NCBI GenBank assembly: GCA_022340805.1
Contig: JAJDNF010000026.1
Location: 1 to 41,287, forward strand
Reading direction: 5' to 3'
Length of the DNA stretch: 41,287 nt
Origin: Chromatiaceae bacterium
Lineage (GTDB): Bacteria; Pseudomonadota; Gammaproteobacteria; Chromatiales; Chromatiaceae
The translations under genes were made by a program, and so were the position numbers. Positions 24,636 to 35,436 of this stretch are shown here, piece by piece (within the stretch, counting starts at the first letter, position 1; every line of letters begins with the position of its first letter). Under the pieces are notes generated by a model. The model saw only the letters and a program-made list of their open reading frames with translations, searched no databases and had not been told where the DNA came from.

Positions 24636-26678
24636 GTGGCTGTGAGGTCCACGGATACTGCCTCACAGGAGGTGCGGCGCCCGTTCCTGGGCTCCATGCT
24701 CTGGATCCCGCTGTTGCTGATCCTGGTCGCCTGTGGCGGCATCGTCTATTACGGCCACCAGGTCGCCCGGACGCTCGAACAGTCTGTCGCGGCGAGTGCG
24801 CGGGCGGGCGGGCGGGCCACTGCGCACGAGATCGCCGGGTTCATCAATCGCGAACACGATCGCCTGCACGCATTCGTTGACGAAAAGCAGGCCGAGATCC
24901 GCCAGGTCCTGGCCCATCCCGACGACTGGCAGGCAATCGATGCGTTGCGCGCGAGCCTCAAACGCATGTTCCCGGAGACCATCGCGTTCACGGTGACCGA
25001 CGCCGACGGCAGCCCACTGTTCGAAGATTTCGACGGGCTGGTCGGAGCGGTATGCGAATCGGCCATGCGCACCTTCGCGCAGACCATCGATTTCGACGGC
25101 GAGGGTTTCGAGATCCCGCCGATTCACCCGATCCCGGGGGCCTATCATCTGGACCTGATGACGGCGTTACGATTTGACGGCGGGCAGTCCGGCCTGTTCT
25201 TCGTCAGTGTGTCGCCGAGCCGGATCGCCGAGATACTGGCGTCCGCCGAAAAGGCCTCGGGAACCCGCATCCTGCTGGTCAAGCGCGATGATCCCGATCT
25301 GATCGAAGTGACGGCATCAGGTGCGCGCGACGTGCTGAAAGACGGCTTCCGGCTCGCGCCCGAGGCACTGGTCCCGGGCTATTTCAGCACTGATCTGCCC
25401 GGCACCCATTGGCGCCTGCTGGTGCTGCCGGACGGCGAGGGCCTTGCAGATGCCGTACGCGGCGTATACGTAAAGGTGGCGGTGCTGGTGCTGGCCCTGC
25501 TGGTGATCAGCGCGGCGCTATTGCTGGCGATACGCCGCTACGAGCAGCGCAACAGCACATTGTTTACGCGCAGCCTGCAGGCCAGCGTAGGCCGGCAGCG
25601 CGCGATCCTGCAGTCGATGGTCGACGGCATGGTCACGATCGACGCCGGCGGTACGATCCACAACGTGAACAATGCCGTCACCCGGCTGTTCGGCTACCAA
25701 CAGAAAGAGCTGATCGGCAGCAATGTCAGCGTACTGATGCCCGAGCCTGATCGCTCTGCACACGATGGCTACCTGCGCAACTACCTGACCACCGGCGAGA
25801 GCAAGATCCTCGGCAACGGGCGCGAGGTGACCGCGCGCCGCAAGGACGGCAGCCTGTTCCCGGTGTTGCTCACCCTCGGTGAGTCGGTCGAGGGCGACGA
25901 ACATATCTTCGTCGGCATCCTGCACGACAGGAGTGCGAACAAAGAGGCGCAGCGCAAGATCGAGGCGCAGGCGATCGCGATCGAGCGCAGCAACCAGGAG
26001 CTTGAGGAAATAAGCCAGATAGCGGCCAAGGACCTGCAGGCGCCGTTGCAGCAGATCGCCTCGCTGGGCGAGGAACTCGGTGTGCGGCACATGGCCGCAC
26101 TGAGCAGTATCGAACAGACCCAGATCAGGAGCCTCGCGGCCAAGGCACGCGATATGAGCGAACTGGTCAAGGGGCTGGCGGACTACGCGCACGTCGAGCG
26201 CGAGCCGGTCGATTCGCGCGTGGACCTGGATGCCATCCTGGGCGATGTGCAGCGCGACCTGGCGACGGTTATCGCCGCGACCGATGCGCGCATAACGGTG
26301 CAAGCGTTGGGTTGCGTGCTGGGCAATGCCAAACAGCTGCGCCAGGTGTTCTGGAACCTGCTCGACAATGCATTGAAGTTCCGTGAACCTGGGAGCCCGC
26401 CCGACATCAGCGTGTCGCTGGCGGCATCGGGGGATGAGTCCGCGGATTCGGCTGTTGCGGTGCTGGTTCGGGACAACGGGATCGGCATCCCGGAAGATCA
26501 GCAAGAGGCGGTGTTCGATGCCTTCCACCGGCTGCACCCGCGTGATGCCTATCCCGGCATGGGCCTGGGCCTGTCGTTCTGCCGCAAGATCGTCGAGGGC
26601 CTGCACGGACAGATCAGCGTCAGCAGTACGCCGGGCGAGGGCAGTACCTTCCGCGTGACCCTGCCGCGCGCGGGCTGA
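24636..26678 (+). CDS. Membrane sensor kinase with degenerate H-box (His to Lys)
   Basis: Up to 680 residues. Helices at about 22-40 and 281-299 bracket a periplasmic sensor domain (about 41-280). A PAS domain follows (about 321-433); its LMPEPDRSAHDGYL and RRKDGSLFPV resemble FixL, but the FixL proximal heme histidine falls on Lys390. Then come a coiled-coil/HisKA-like helix (about 440-520) and an HATPase_c domain with the N-box NLLDNALKF (Asn574, Asn578), DNGIGIPE and GMGLGL. The H-box reads QIAAKDLQAPL where relatives have SHDL: the phospho-acceptor histidine is Lys465 (AAG at 26028-26030). No response regulator gene is adjacent. The start is uncertain: GTG at 24636 keeps a basic N-terminus; ATG at 24696 is also possible and lies 23 bases after a perfect AGGAGG. 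Confidence 0.88.
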   Translation: MAVRSTDTASQEVRRPFLGSMLWIPLLLILVACGGIVYYGHQVARTLEQSVAASARAGGRATAHEIAGFINREHDRLHAFVDEKQAEIRQVLAHPDDWQAIDALRASLKRMFPETIAFTVTDADGSPLFEDFDGLVGAVCESAMRTFAQTIDFDGEGFEIPPIHPIPGAYHLDLMTALRFDGGQSGLFFVSVSPSRIAEILASAEKASGTRILLVKRDDPDLIEVTASGARDVLKDGFRLAPEALVPGYFSTDLPGTHWRLLVLPDGEGLADAVRGVYVKVAVLVLALLVISAALLLAIRRYEQRNSTLFTRSLQASVGRQRAILQSMVDGMVTIDAGGTIHNVNNAVTRLFGYQQKELIGSNVSVLMPEPDRSAHDGYLRNYLTTGESKILGNGREVTARRKDGSLFPVLLTLGESVEGDEHIFVGILHDRSANKEAQRKIEAQAIAIERSNQELEEISQIAAKDLQAPLQQIASLGEELGVRHMAALSSIEQTQIRSLAAKARDMSELVKGLADYAHVEREPVDSRVDLDAILGDVQRDLATVIAATDARITVQALGCVLGNAKQLRQVFWNLLDNALKFREPGSPPDISVSLAASGDESADSAVAVLVRDNGIGIPEDQQEAVFDAFHRLHPRDAYPGMGLGLSFCRKIVEGLHGQISVSSTPGEGSTFRVTLPRAG

Positions 26679-26839
26679 CGCCTGGTGAGGGTCGCGGCGG
26701 CCTTTCCCGCTGACGTCGGCGCGCTAACCGGGGAGATTCAGACAGTGCGCTGCGTGGCAACGCGGTCGCTGAGCTGCGAGCACAGCAATCTCAACGGTGA
26801 CATCGATGATCGCGGTGGGTTCGACCACGCAGTGCGTAG

Positions 26840-27763
26840 TCAGGCGCCGATGCCGAGGGCCTTGTCCCAATCCGGCAGCTCGCCGATGCGTTCGGCGAGG
26901 AAGTCGGCGAACGCCTGCACCCGGCGCGGCAGCAGGCGGCCGGGCGGGTAGACCGCGTAGATCCCGACCGCCGGTCGTCGAAAGCCGTCGAGGATGGTGT
27001 GCAGTCTGCCGGTCACGATCAGCTCCGAGACGATGAAGGTCGGACTGCTGACGATGCCGAGTCCGGCCACGGCCGCGGCGGCCAGTACGTCGCCGTTGTT
27101 GGCGCGCATGCGGATGCCGGGTATCGCGACCAGCGGCTCGCGTGTGCCGCCCGAGAACTGCCAGGCCTGTTTAAGCGGCACGTTCACGTAATGCAGCCCG
27201 ATGTGTCCTTCGAGCTCCTGCGGGTGCTGCGGCACGCCATGCTGCGCGAGGTAGTCCGGGCTGGCGCAGGTCACGAAACGCGCGCTGCCCAGACGCCGTG
27301 CCAGCAGCGTCGAGTCGCGCAGTGCGCCGATCCGCAGGGCCAGGTCGAAGCCCTCCTCGACCAGGTTTACCTCGCGGTCGTTCAGGTCAATATCGAGCTC
27401 GATCGCCGGATGCGCGCACAGGAAGTCGTTCAGCGCCGCGGCCAGGTGGTGCAAACCGAATGACAGCGGTGCCGCGACCCGCAGGCGGCCGCGCAGCGCC
27501 GCCGAGGCGTCCACGATCGATTGCTCGGCCTCTTCCAGTTCGGCCAGGATGCGCACGGCGCGCTGGTAGAACTGCTGGCCCGGGTTGGTCAGCGAGAGGC
27601 TGCGCGTAGTGCGCTGCAGGAGTTGTACCCCGAGCTGGCCCTCGAGCAGGCCGATACGCCGGCTGACGACCGATTTGGCGATGCCCAGGCGATCTGCGGC
27701 TTTGGTGAAGCTGCCGGTGTCGACCACGGCCACCAGTGCCTCGATGTTGGCGAGCCTGTCCAT
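26840..27763 (-). CDS. LysR-family transcriptional regulator
   Basis: 307 residues. The N-terminal winged HTH (about 1-60, GSFTKAADRLGIAKSVVSRRI) is followed by a linker helix and the effector-binding domain (about 88-295, RLRVAAPLSFG onward). This is the CrgA/PecT-like branch often found next to redox and electrophile-response genes. It is divergent from doxX-azoR-pirin and very likely controls them. The ATG has no Shine-Dalgarno, and the likely promoter is so close (about 8 bases from -10 to ATG) that a leaderless or near-leaderless message is possible. Confidence 0.92.
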   Translation of the reverse strand: MDRLANIEALVAVVDTGSFTKAADRLGIAKSVVSRRIGLLEGQLGVQLLQRTTRSLSLTNPGQQFYQRAVRILAELEEAEQSIVDASAALRGRLRVAAPLSFGLHHLAAALNDFLCAHPAIELDIDLNDREVNLVEEGFDLALRIGALRDSTLLARRLGSARFVTCASPDYLAQHGVPQHPQELEGHIGLHYVNVPLKQAWQFSGGTREPLVAIPGIRMRANNGDVLAAAAVAGLGIVSSPTFIVSELIVTGRLHTILDGFRRPAVGIYAVYPPGRLLPRRVQAFADFLAERIGELPDWDKALGIGA

Positions 27764-27884
27764 ATTGTGCGATAAAATAGAACAGAGTTTCCATCAATGC
27801 CATATTTATCTTCATTGGGGTAACGAACATGCTTCTCTCGCGGGGCGGCCACACCGGCTGCCATCAAGGTTCGGGAGAACGCAC
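27764..27884. promoter_or_regulatory. Divergent promoter/operator, LysR and doxX
   Basis: 121 bp and markedly AT-rich in the first 60. GATAAA (27771-27776) and TTTATC (27805-27810) form an inverted pair centred about 35 bp from the LysR start. On the minus strand TTGATG (27797-27792) and TATTTTAT (27780-27772 region) could be -35 and -10 of the LysR gene. The layout is typical of a LysR regulatory binding site between regulator and target; the exact T-N11-A box is not certain. Confidence 0.45.
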
Positions 27885-28289
27885 ATGGACAAAACGAAAC
27901 TCGACGCAGGTCTGTTGCTCGGCGGGCGGGCCCTGATGTCGGCCATCTTCATCTTTGCCGGCTACGGCAAGCTCGCCGGGTACGCCGCGACCCAGGGCTA
28001 CATGGAGGCGATGGGCGTGCCGGGAGGCCTGCTGCCGCTGGTGATCGCGCTCGAACTTGGCGGCGGCCTGGCCCTGCTGCTGGGCTGGCAGGCGCGCATC
28101 GCGGCGTTTCTGCTGGCCGGTTTCAGCGTGGTCAGCGCATTGATCTTTCACTTCGACTTCGCCGACCAGATGCAGTCGATCCTGTTCATGAAGAACCTGG
28201 CGATGGCCGGCGGTCTGCTTTATGTGACCGCGGTCGGCGCGGGTGCCTTCGCTGTGCGGCGCGAGGCGGAGCCGGAGGTGGCGTTATGA
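27885..28289 (+). CDS. DoxX-family membrane protein
   Basis: 134 residues with four membrane helices (about 10-30, 48-66, 70-90 and 103-123). LLLGGRALMSAIFIFAGYGK and GVPGGLLPLVIALELGGG are the normal DoxX signatures. The family is linked to thiol/redox and quinone stress, with unclear biochemistry. GGGAGA six bases before the ATG decides the start. It overlaps azoR by four bases (ATGA at 28286-28289), so the two are translationally coupled. Confidence 0.9.
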   Translation: MDKTKLDAGLLLGGRALMSAIFIFAGYGKLAGYAATQGYMEAMGVPGGLLPLVIALELGGGLALLLGWQARIAAFLLAGFSVVSALIFHFDFADQMQSILFMKNLAMAGGLLYVTAVGAGAFAVRREAEPEVAL

Positions 28290-28912
28290 AACACGCAGGC
28301 ATTGGCAGCATCCTGAGGATTGACAGCAGCGCGCGGCAGGCAGACTCGGTGTCACGTGATCTGGGTGACGAGGTGGTGCGCCGGCTGCAGGCCGGCAGTC
28401 CGGGCGCGAGCGTGGTCAGCCTGGACCTTGGCCCGGGCATGCCGCATATCGACCACGATTGGGTGACCGCCAACCTCACCCCGGCCGAGCAGCGTTCGCC
28501 GCAACAGCGCGAGCGTCTGACCGCGTCTGACCAGGCGGTCAGCGCGCTGCAGCGGGCCGATGCAGTGGTGCTGACCGTGCCGGTCTACAATTTCTCGGTA
28601 CCGTCGGTGTTAAAGGCCTGGATCGACCATGTGTGCCGCGCCGGGCTGACCTTTCGCTATACCCCGAACGGGCCGCAAGGCCTGCTGGCGGACCGGCCGG
28701 TTTACCTGGTGATGGCCTCCGGTGGCGTGCCGCTTGGCAGTGCGGTCGATTTCGCCAGTGGTTACCTGCGCCAGGTTTTCCGCTTTCTCGGTATCGAGGA
28801 TGTGCGCCTGGTCGGGGCCGAGCGGGTTGCGGCCGATCCGGCGGCTGCGCGCGAATCCGCGCTGACCGCACTTGATCAATGGCTGCCCGAGCCGACCGGC
28901 GCAGCAGCTTGA
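28286..28912 (+). CDS. azoR: FMN-dependent NADH-azoreductase / quinone reductase
   Basis: 208 residues, flavodoxin-like fold. RIDSSARQADSVSRDL (11-26) binds the FMN phosphate, VPVYNFSVPSVLKAWIDHV is the dimer/flavin loop, and VMASGGVPLGS the isoalloxazine loop. AzoR enzymes reduce quinones and azo compounds with NADH in two-electron steps, which avoids semiquinone radicals. It is coupled to doxX and followed 10 bases later by pirin; all three are divergent from a LysR gene. The native substrate is not known. Confidence 0.92.
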   Translation: MKHAGIGSILRIDSSARQADSVSRDLGDEVVRRLQAGSPGASVVSLDLGPGMPHIDHDWVTANLTPAEQRSPQQRERLTASDQAVSALQRADAVVLTVPVYNFSVPSVLKAWIDHVCRAGLTFRYTPNGPQGLLADRPVYLVMASGGVPLGSAVDFASGYLRQVFRFLGIEDVRLVGAERVAADPAAARESALTALDQWLPEPTGAAA

Positions 28913-28922
28913 GGAGGCAGAC

Positions 28923-29798
28923 ATGAGTATGCAAACCAGGACCGAACAGCGTGCTGCAAGGTATGTGTCTCGGCTGATCCGCGGGATGCCGACGACCGAT
29001 GGGGCCGGGGTCGAGCTGACCCGGGTGATCGGCCAGCCGGCACTGCCGATGCTGGACCCCTTTCTGTTGCTGGACGCGTTCCGCTCCGATCGGCCGGGCG
29101 ACTACATTGCCGGGTTCCCACCGCACCCGCACCGTGGCTTCGAGACAGTCACCTACCTGCTGGCGGGGCGGATGCGGCACCGCGACAATGCTGGCCACGA
29201 GGGCGTGATCGAACCGGGTGGCATCCAGTGGATGACCGCCGGGCGTGGCATCGTCCACTCCGAGATGCCCGAGCAGCAGCAGGGCCTGCTGGAAGGCTTC
29301 CAGTTATGGGTCAACCTGCCGGCTGCGCACAAGATGGACCGGCCGGCCTACCAGGAGCATGCCGCCGGCGCGATACCCGAGGAGCAGCGCGATGCAGGGG
29401 TGCGGGTGCGGGTGATTGCCGGGCAGACCGCGCGAGGAACCCGCGGCCCGGTCCTGCAGCCACTTACCGAGCCGCTGTATATCGATGTCGAACTCCCCGC
29501 CGAAGCGGCTTTCGACGAACTCCTGCCGCCTGCCCACAACGGCTTCCTGTACGTGATCTCCGGGACCCTGCTGGCGGAAGACGCGGATGGCGGGCAACTG
29601 CGGCTCGGTCGGGACGACCTGGGTGTGTTGTCGCACGGCGATGCTGTCACGGTGCGCGCGGCCGAGGCCGGCGCGCGTTTCCTGCTGGTCGCCGGCCGGC
29701 CGCTGAACGAGCCGGTCGCGCGTGGCGGGCCGTTCGTGATGAATAATCAGGCCGAGATCCGCCAGGCCTACGCCGACTATGCGAGCGGGCGGTTCTGA
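28923..29798 (+). CDS. Pirin-family cupin protein (YhhW-like quercetinase)
   Basis: 291 residues, two cupin halves. The metal-binding residues of pirin are all present: His68 and His70 (PPHPHRGFE), His112 and Glu114 (IVHSEMP). Bacterial pirins of this type can oxidise quercetin-like flavonoids, and others affect redox enzymes; the role here is open. A strong Shine-Dalgarno (GAGGAGG) about five bases before the ATG at 28923 sits in the end of azoR. It ends the operon; an intrinsic terminator follows at 29861. Confidence 0.93.
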   Translation: MSMQTRTEQRAARYVSRLIRGMPTTDGAGVELTRVIGQPALPMLDPFLLLDAFRSDRPGDYIAGFPPHPHRGFETVTYLLAGRMRHRDNAGHEGVIEPGGIQWMTAGRGIVHSEMPEQQQGLLEGFQLWVNLPAAHKMDRPAYQEHAAGAIPEEQRDAGVRVRVIAGQTARGTRGPVLQPLTEPLYIDVELPAEAAFDELLPPAHNGFLYVISGTLLAEDADGGQLRLGRDDLGVLSHGDAVTVRAAEAGARFLLVAGRPLNEPVARGGPFVMNNQAEIRQAYADYASGRF

Positions 29799-29860
29799 TC
29801 TGTACGCGCACGCGCGTCGAGACCCGGCTGCAGGGTCTGACGGCAAACAGGCATGGCAAT

Positions 29861-29889
29861 GGGCCGCCCCTGGGGGGCGGTCCTTTTTT
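29861..29889 (+). terminator. Intrinsic terminator after the pirin gene
   Basis: Stem GGGCCGCCCC (29861-29870) with GGGGCGGTCC (29874-29883), one G-T pair, a three-base loop, then six T residues (29884-29889). It closes the doxX-azoR-pirin transcript. Confidence 0.85.
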
Positions 29890-29915
29890 CACGGCGGGTG
29901 GATTTCCCGTAATCT
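29888..29915 (+). promoter_or_regulatory. Candidate promoter of the small secreted protein
   Basis: TTCACG (29888-29893) and TAATCT (29910-29915) are 16 bp apart and begin right at the end of the terminator T-run. The start codon lies about 36 bases after the -10. Confidence 0.4.
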
Positions 29916-29950
29916 AACGCGAACGTTGTCCCAACTGGAGGAAATTGAAC

Positions 29951-30346
29951 ATGCAGCTGACCCGTCTTCTGCCCGCCTCTGCGCTGCTGCTGGTCTCGTC
30001 GCTGGCCGCCGCAGCGGATCCCGAGCCGCTCGATCGCGACAGCCTGATCGATCTGGTCAGTGACAAGACCGCCGAGTGCCGCAAGGAGAAGGACCAGAGC
30101 CTGTGCACCAACTATTTCAGCGAGGACGGTGTGGTGGTACAGGTCATGCGGGAGGATGGCGACCGCAAGGACGGCGTCTGGTTCGTTGACGATACCGATC
30201 GCCTGTGCATCCTGTGGCAGGGCAGGATCAAGCCGCTGTGCTTCAGCGTGTTCGAGCAGGCGGATGGCAGCTACACGATGATCAAGCACGAGAAGCACGT
30301 CTCCACGATCCTCCACATCGAGGACGGCAACCTCAAGAACCTGTGA
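29951..30346 (+). CDS. Small secreted protein with four cysteines
   Basis: 131 residues, family not recognised with confidence. A signal peptide (1-22, SLAAAA) exports it to the periplasm. The mature protein has four cysteines (Cys43, 52, 86, 97), which could form two disulfides, and a beta-rich part with GVWFVDDTDRLCILWQGRIK, a layout seen in DUF995-like proteins. GGAGGAAA six bases before the ATG at 29951 is a strong ribosome site. It is transcribed on its own, between the pirin terminator and a convergent protease gene. Confidence 0.75.
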   Translation: MQLTRLLPASALLLVSSLAAAADPEPLDRDSLIDLVSDKTAECRKEKDQSLCTNYFSEDGVVVQVMREDGDRKDGVWFVDDTDRLCILWQGRIKPLCFSVFEQADGSYTMIKHEKHVSTILHIEDGNLKNL

Positions 30347-30396
30347 TCGCGACGCCGAGACCGCGCGGCGCAGCTGCTGCGCTCGGTATGGCCGTC

Positions 30397-31758
30397 TCAG
30401 CGTGCCACCAGCGTAAGCAGACGGTCGCCGCGCCGCAGCTTGAGTTGCCGGATCCCGTCGTCGGCCGCCGCGCGCAGATCGTCCAGCGTCTTGACCCGCG
30501 TGCGGTTGACCTGAAACAGCACATCACCCTCACGCAGGCCACTGAGCCAGGCGTTGCTGTCCTCCTTGACCCGGCCGACCGCGATCCCGGGATTGCTGCC
30601 GAGGCCTGATTCATCCAGCACCTCGCCGAGCAGCGCACCGCCGAAACGCAGGTTGATGCGCGCGCCGTCCACGAAGTGTTCGAACGGGTCCGCGACGCGT
30701 GCGGCGATGCGTTTTGCGCGGCCGTTGCGGATCAGATCCACGGCGACCTCGTCACCGACCCGCATCAGCGCGAACTGGGTGTACAGATCGGTCGCATTGT
30801 GAATCTCGTGCCCGTTCAGGCGCACGATCAGGTCGCCGGCACGCAGTCCGGCGCGCGCCGCGGCCGAGTCGCTCTTGATGCCGCTGAGCACGGCACCCTT
30901 GCTGCCGGGTGGCAGGTCAAGGGCATGCGAGAGATCCGGGGTAAGGTTCTGCGCAGTCACGCCGAAGGTGCCGCGCTGTACGCTGCCGAACTCGGCGATC
31001 TGCCGCTTGATCGCCTCGGCCATGTTGCTCGGGATGGCGAAACCGATGCCGACGTTGCCGCCGCTCGGCGCCAGGATCGCCGTGTTGATGCCAACCAGTT
31101 CACCGCGCAGATTGACCAGTGGACCACCCGAGTTGCCCGGGTTGATCGAGGCGTCGGTCTGGATGAAGTTCTCGTAGCCCTCGATGCCCAGCCCGCTTCG
31201 CCCCAGCGCACTGACGATCCCCGAGGTGACCGTCTGACTCAGGCCGAAGGGATTGCCGATTGCCACGACGAAGTCGCCGACCCGCAACTTGCTGGAGTCG
31301 GCCAGCGTGATCGCGTTGAGGTTCTCGGCCGGGATCTGCAGCAGCGCCACGTCGGTGTCCGGATCGGTGCCGAGCAGCCTGGCCTGCAGCTCGCGGCCGT
31401 CGTGCAGCGTGACGTAGATCTCGTCCGCCTGTTCTATCACGTGGTTGTTGGTCAGCACGTGGCCTGCCGCGGCGTCGACGATGATCCCCGAACCGAGGCT
31501 CTGGCTGCGCTTTTTCTTCTCGGTGGCATGCGGCAGCTCGAACAACCAGCGGAAAAAGGGGTCGCGCAGCAGTGGGTGATTCTCGGCGCGCACCACGCTG
31601 ACGGTGGAGATATTGACGACCGCCGGTGTGACCTTTTCGAGCATCGGCGCCAGGCTTGGCAGCGCCTGGCCGTCCACCATCGCGGGCAGCGCGGCGGTCG
31701 CCTGTTGGGCACTGACGAGGAAGATCAGACCGAGCAGCAAGCGGCGGGTTGAATACAT
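30397..31758 (-). CDS. HtrA/DegQ-type periplasmic serine protease
   Basis: 453 residues. A signal peptide (1-22) is followed by the trypsin-like domain (about 35-255) with the triad His106 (TNNHVI), Asp136 (DTDVALL) and Ser210 (NPGNSGGPL), then PDZ1 (about 262-352) and PDZ2 (about 365-450). It degrades or refolds damaged periplasmic and outer-membrane proteins. The Q-linker (about 55-85) is short, closer to DegQ than to DegP. The ATG at 31758 is preferred to the farther start at 31857, which would overlap hsp20. It lies 73 bp after hsp20 on the same strand, so it may be read from the heat-shock promoter; CCGGAG lies upstream. Confidence 0.94.
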   Translation of the reverse strand: MYSTRRLLLGLIFLVSAQQATAALPAMVDGQALPSLAPMLEKVTPAVVNISTVSVVRAENHPLLRDPFFRWLFELPHATEKKKRSQSLGSGIIVDAAAGHVLTNNHVIEQADEIYVTLHDGRELQARLLGTDPDTDVALLQIPAENLNAITLADSSKLRVGDFVVAIGNPFGLSQTVTSGIVSALGRSGLGIEGYENFIQTDASINPGNSGGPLVNLRGELVGINTAILAPSGGNVGIGFAIPSNMAEAIKRQIAEFGSVQRGTFGVTAQNLTPDLSHALDLPPGSKGAVLSGIKSDSAAARAGLRAGDLIVRLNGHEIHNATDLYTQFALMRVGDEVAVDLIRNGRAKRIAARVADPFEHFVDGARINLRFGGALLGEVLDESGLGSNPGIAVGRVKEDSNAWLSGLREGDVLFQVNRTRVKTLDDLRAAADDGIRQLKLRRGDRLLTLVAR

Positions 31759-31831
31759 GGCGTGCGGGTGCTCCGGATTGACTGCCCCGCCGGCAGCCGC
31801 GCTGCAGGCGGGGCTATGTTTACCACTTGAG

Positions 31832-32287
31832 TCAGGCGGCTTCGACCTTGCTTTCAATCAATTTCTCGTCGCCGCCGCGGATCGCGATGCGACGCGGCTT
31901 CATCGACTCCGGGATCTCGCGTACCAGGTCGATGTGCAGCAGCCCGTCTTTGAGTTCGGCACCGTCGACGCGCACGTAATCGGCGAGTTGGTAGGTACGC
32001 TCGAAGTTGCGGTTGGCGATGCCGCGATGCAGGAAGCTGCGTTCCGCGACCTCGGTGCCCTTGCGGCCACTGACCGTGAGCAGGTTTTCCTTGGCCTCGA
32101 TCTCGATCTCGTCGGCTGCAAACCCGGCCACGGCCAGGCTGACGCGGTACTGGTCCTCGCCGGTCAGCTCGATGTTGTAGGGCGGGTAGCCGCCAGCATC
32201 GGTGCGGTTGGCCGATTCGAGCGCGCTGGCCAGGCGATCGAAGCCGATCGCGGTGCGGAACAGGGGAGTGAAATCAAATGCGTTCAT
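31832..32287 (-). CDS. Hsp20 small heat-shock protein (IbpA-like)
   Basis: 151 residues. The alpha-crystallin domain spans about 35-130, with [39 protein letters not shown] and the C-terminal RRIAI as I-x-I-type tail motif (Ile134-Ala-Ile136). It holds unfolding cytoplasmic proteins in a form that ClpB/DnaK can rescue. The ATG at 32287 follows GCGAGGA. The leader holds a sigma-32-like promoter (32377-32404) and three hairpins, the last covering the Shine-Dalgarno, so both transcription and translation should respond to heat. HtrA follows downstream. Confidence 0.95.
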   Translation of the reverse strand: MNAFDFTPLFRTAIGFDRLASALESANRTDAGGYPPYNIELTGEDQYRVSLAVAGFAADEIEIEAKENLLTVSGRKGTEVAERSFLHRGIANRNFERTYQLADYVRVDGAELKDGLLHIDLVREIPESMKPRRIAIRGGDEKLIESKVEAA

Positions 32288-32289
32288 GG

Positions 32290-32369
32290 TTTTGTCCTCG
32301 CAGATAAGCAACAAAAACGTTTCGGCGTTCGTATGAACCGCCTTCGTGGCGGGCCCGGTTGGCGCCCGC
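32290..32369 (-). promoter_or_regulatory. ROSE-like RNA thermometer in the hsp20 leader
   Basis: Read on the minus strand, three hairpins follow each other: GCGGGC/GCCCGC (32369-32364 with 32354-32349), GGCGGTTC/GAACGCC with one bulge (32342-32335 with 32330-32324), and UUUUGUUGCU (32316-32307) pairing with AGGACAAAA (32298-32290). In the last, the SD bases AGGA are covered by the UUGCU element with an unpaired G, which is the hallmark of ROSE thermometers. The hairpin starts two bases before the AUG. Long A-U pairing makes melting near growth-to-heat-shock temperature plausible. Confidence 0.7.
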
Positions 32370-32376
32370 GCAGCGG

Positions 32377-32404
32377 AGATAGGGTCGGGTGCGTGCTTTT
32401 CAAG
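32377..32404 (-). promoter_or_regulatory. Sigma-32-type heat-shock promoter of hsp20
   Basis: On the minus strand CTTGAAA (32404-32398) is a perfect -35 for RpoH, and CCCTATCT (32384-32377) is close to the CCCCATnT -10; the spacer is 13 bp, inside the 11-16 range. The predicted start is near 32370, exactly before the first leader hairpin. It lies between the ATPase stop (32432) and hsp20. Confidence 0.75.
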
Positions 32405-32431
32405 GGGTGGCGGGGTGGGGTCCGGTACTCG

Positions 32432-35146
<2,715 letters not shown>

Positions 35147-35199
35147 GATCCGCAATCTCTGTGTAGCGCCCGGCACGCCGGGCGCGAGACCCGGTGCAA

Positions 35200-35436
35200 C
35201 TACAACCAGCGAAGCAGGTAGTAGATGCGCTGACTCTCTGACGACACCGAGGGTCCGTACACGACCGCTGGGTGCAGATTCTTCTCCGCATCGCTGCCGG
35301 CGCGGGCGAGGGCCTGTGTCTCGACGATCTCGACGCAACCCTCCGGGTAGCGCTTGCGTGATTTGCGCGGCGTCTTGATCAACGCAAAGCGCTCCTGCAG
35401 TGAGGTGGATTCGGGGTCGATGATCACGTGCGGCAT
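35200..35436 (-). CDS. Conserved-looking small protein upstream of the ATPase
   Basis: 78 residues, function unknown. It is soluble and basic in the first half (KTPRKSRKRYPEG) and ends with PAVVYGPSVSSESQRIYYLLRWL, which looks like a conserved block with aromatic residues. A single cysteine (Cys34) is present. No strong Shine-Dalgarno precedes the ATG at 35436. Its position 53 bp before the P-type ATPase, on the same strand, suggests co-transcription. It may be a small partner of the pump or unrelated. Confidence 0.6.
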   Translation of the reverse strand: MPHVIIDPESTSLQERFALIKTPRKSRKRYPEGCVEIVETQALARAGSDAEKNLHPAVVYGPSVSSESQRIYYLLRWL

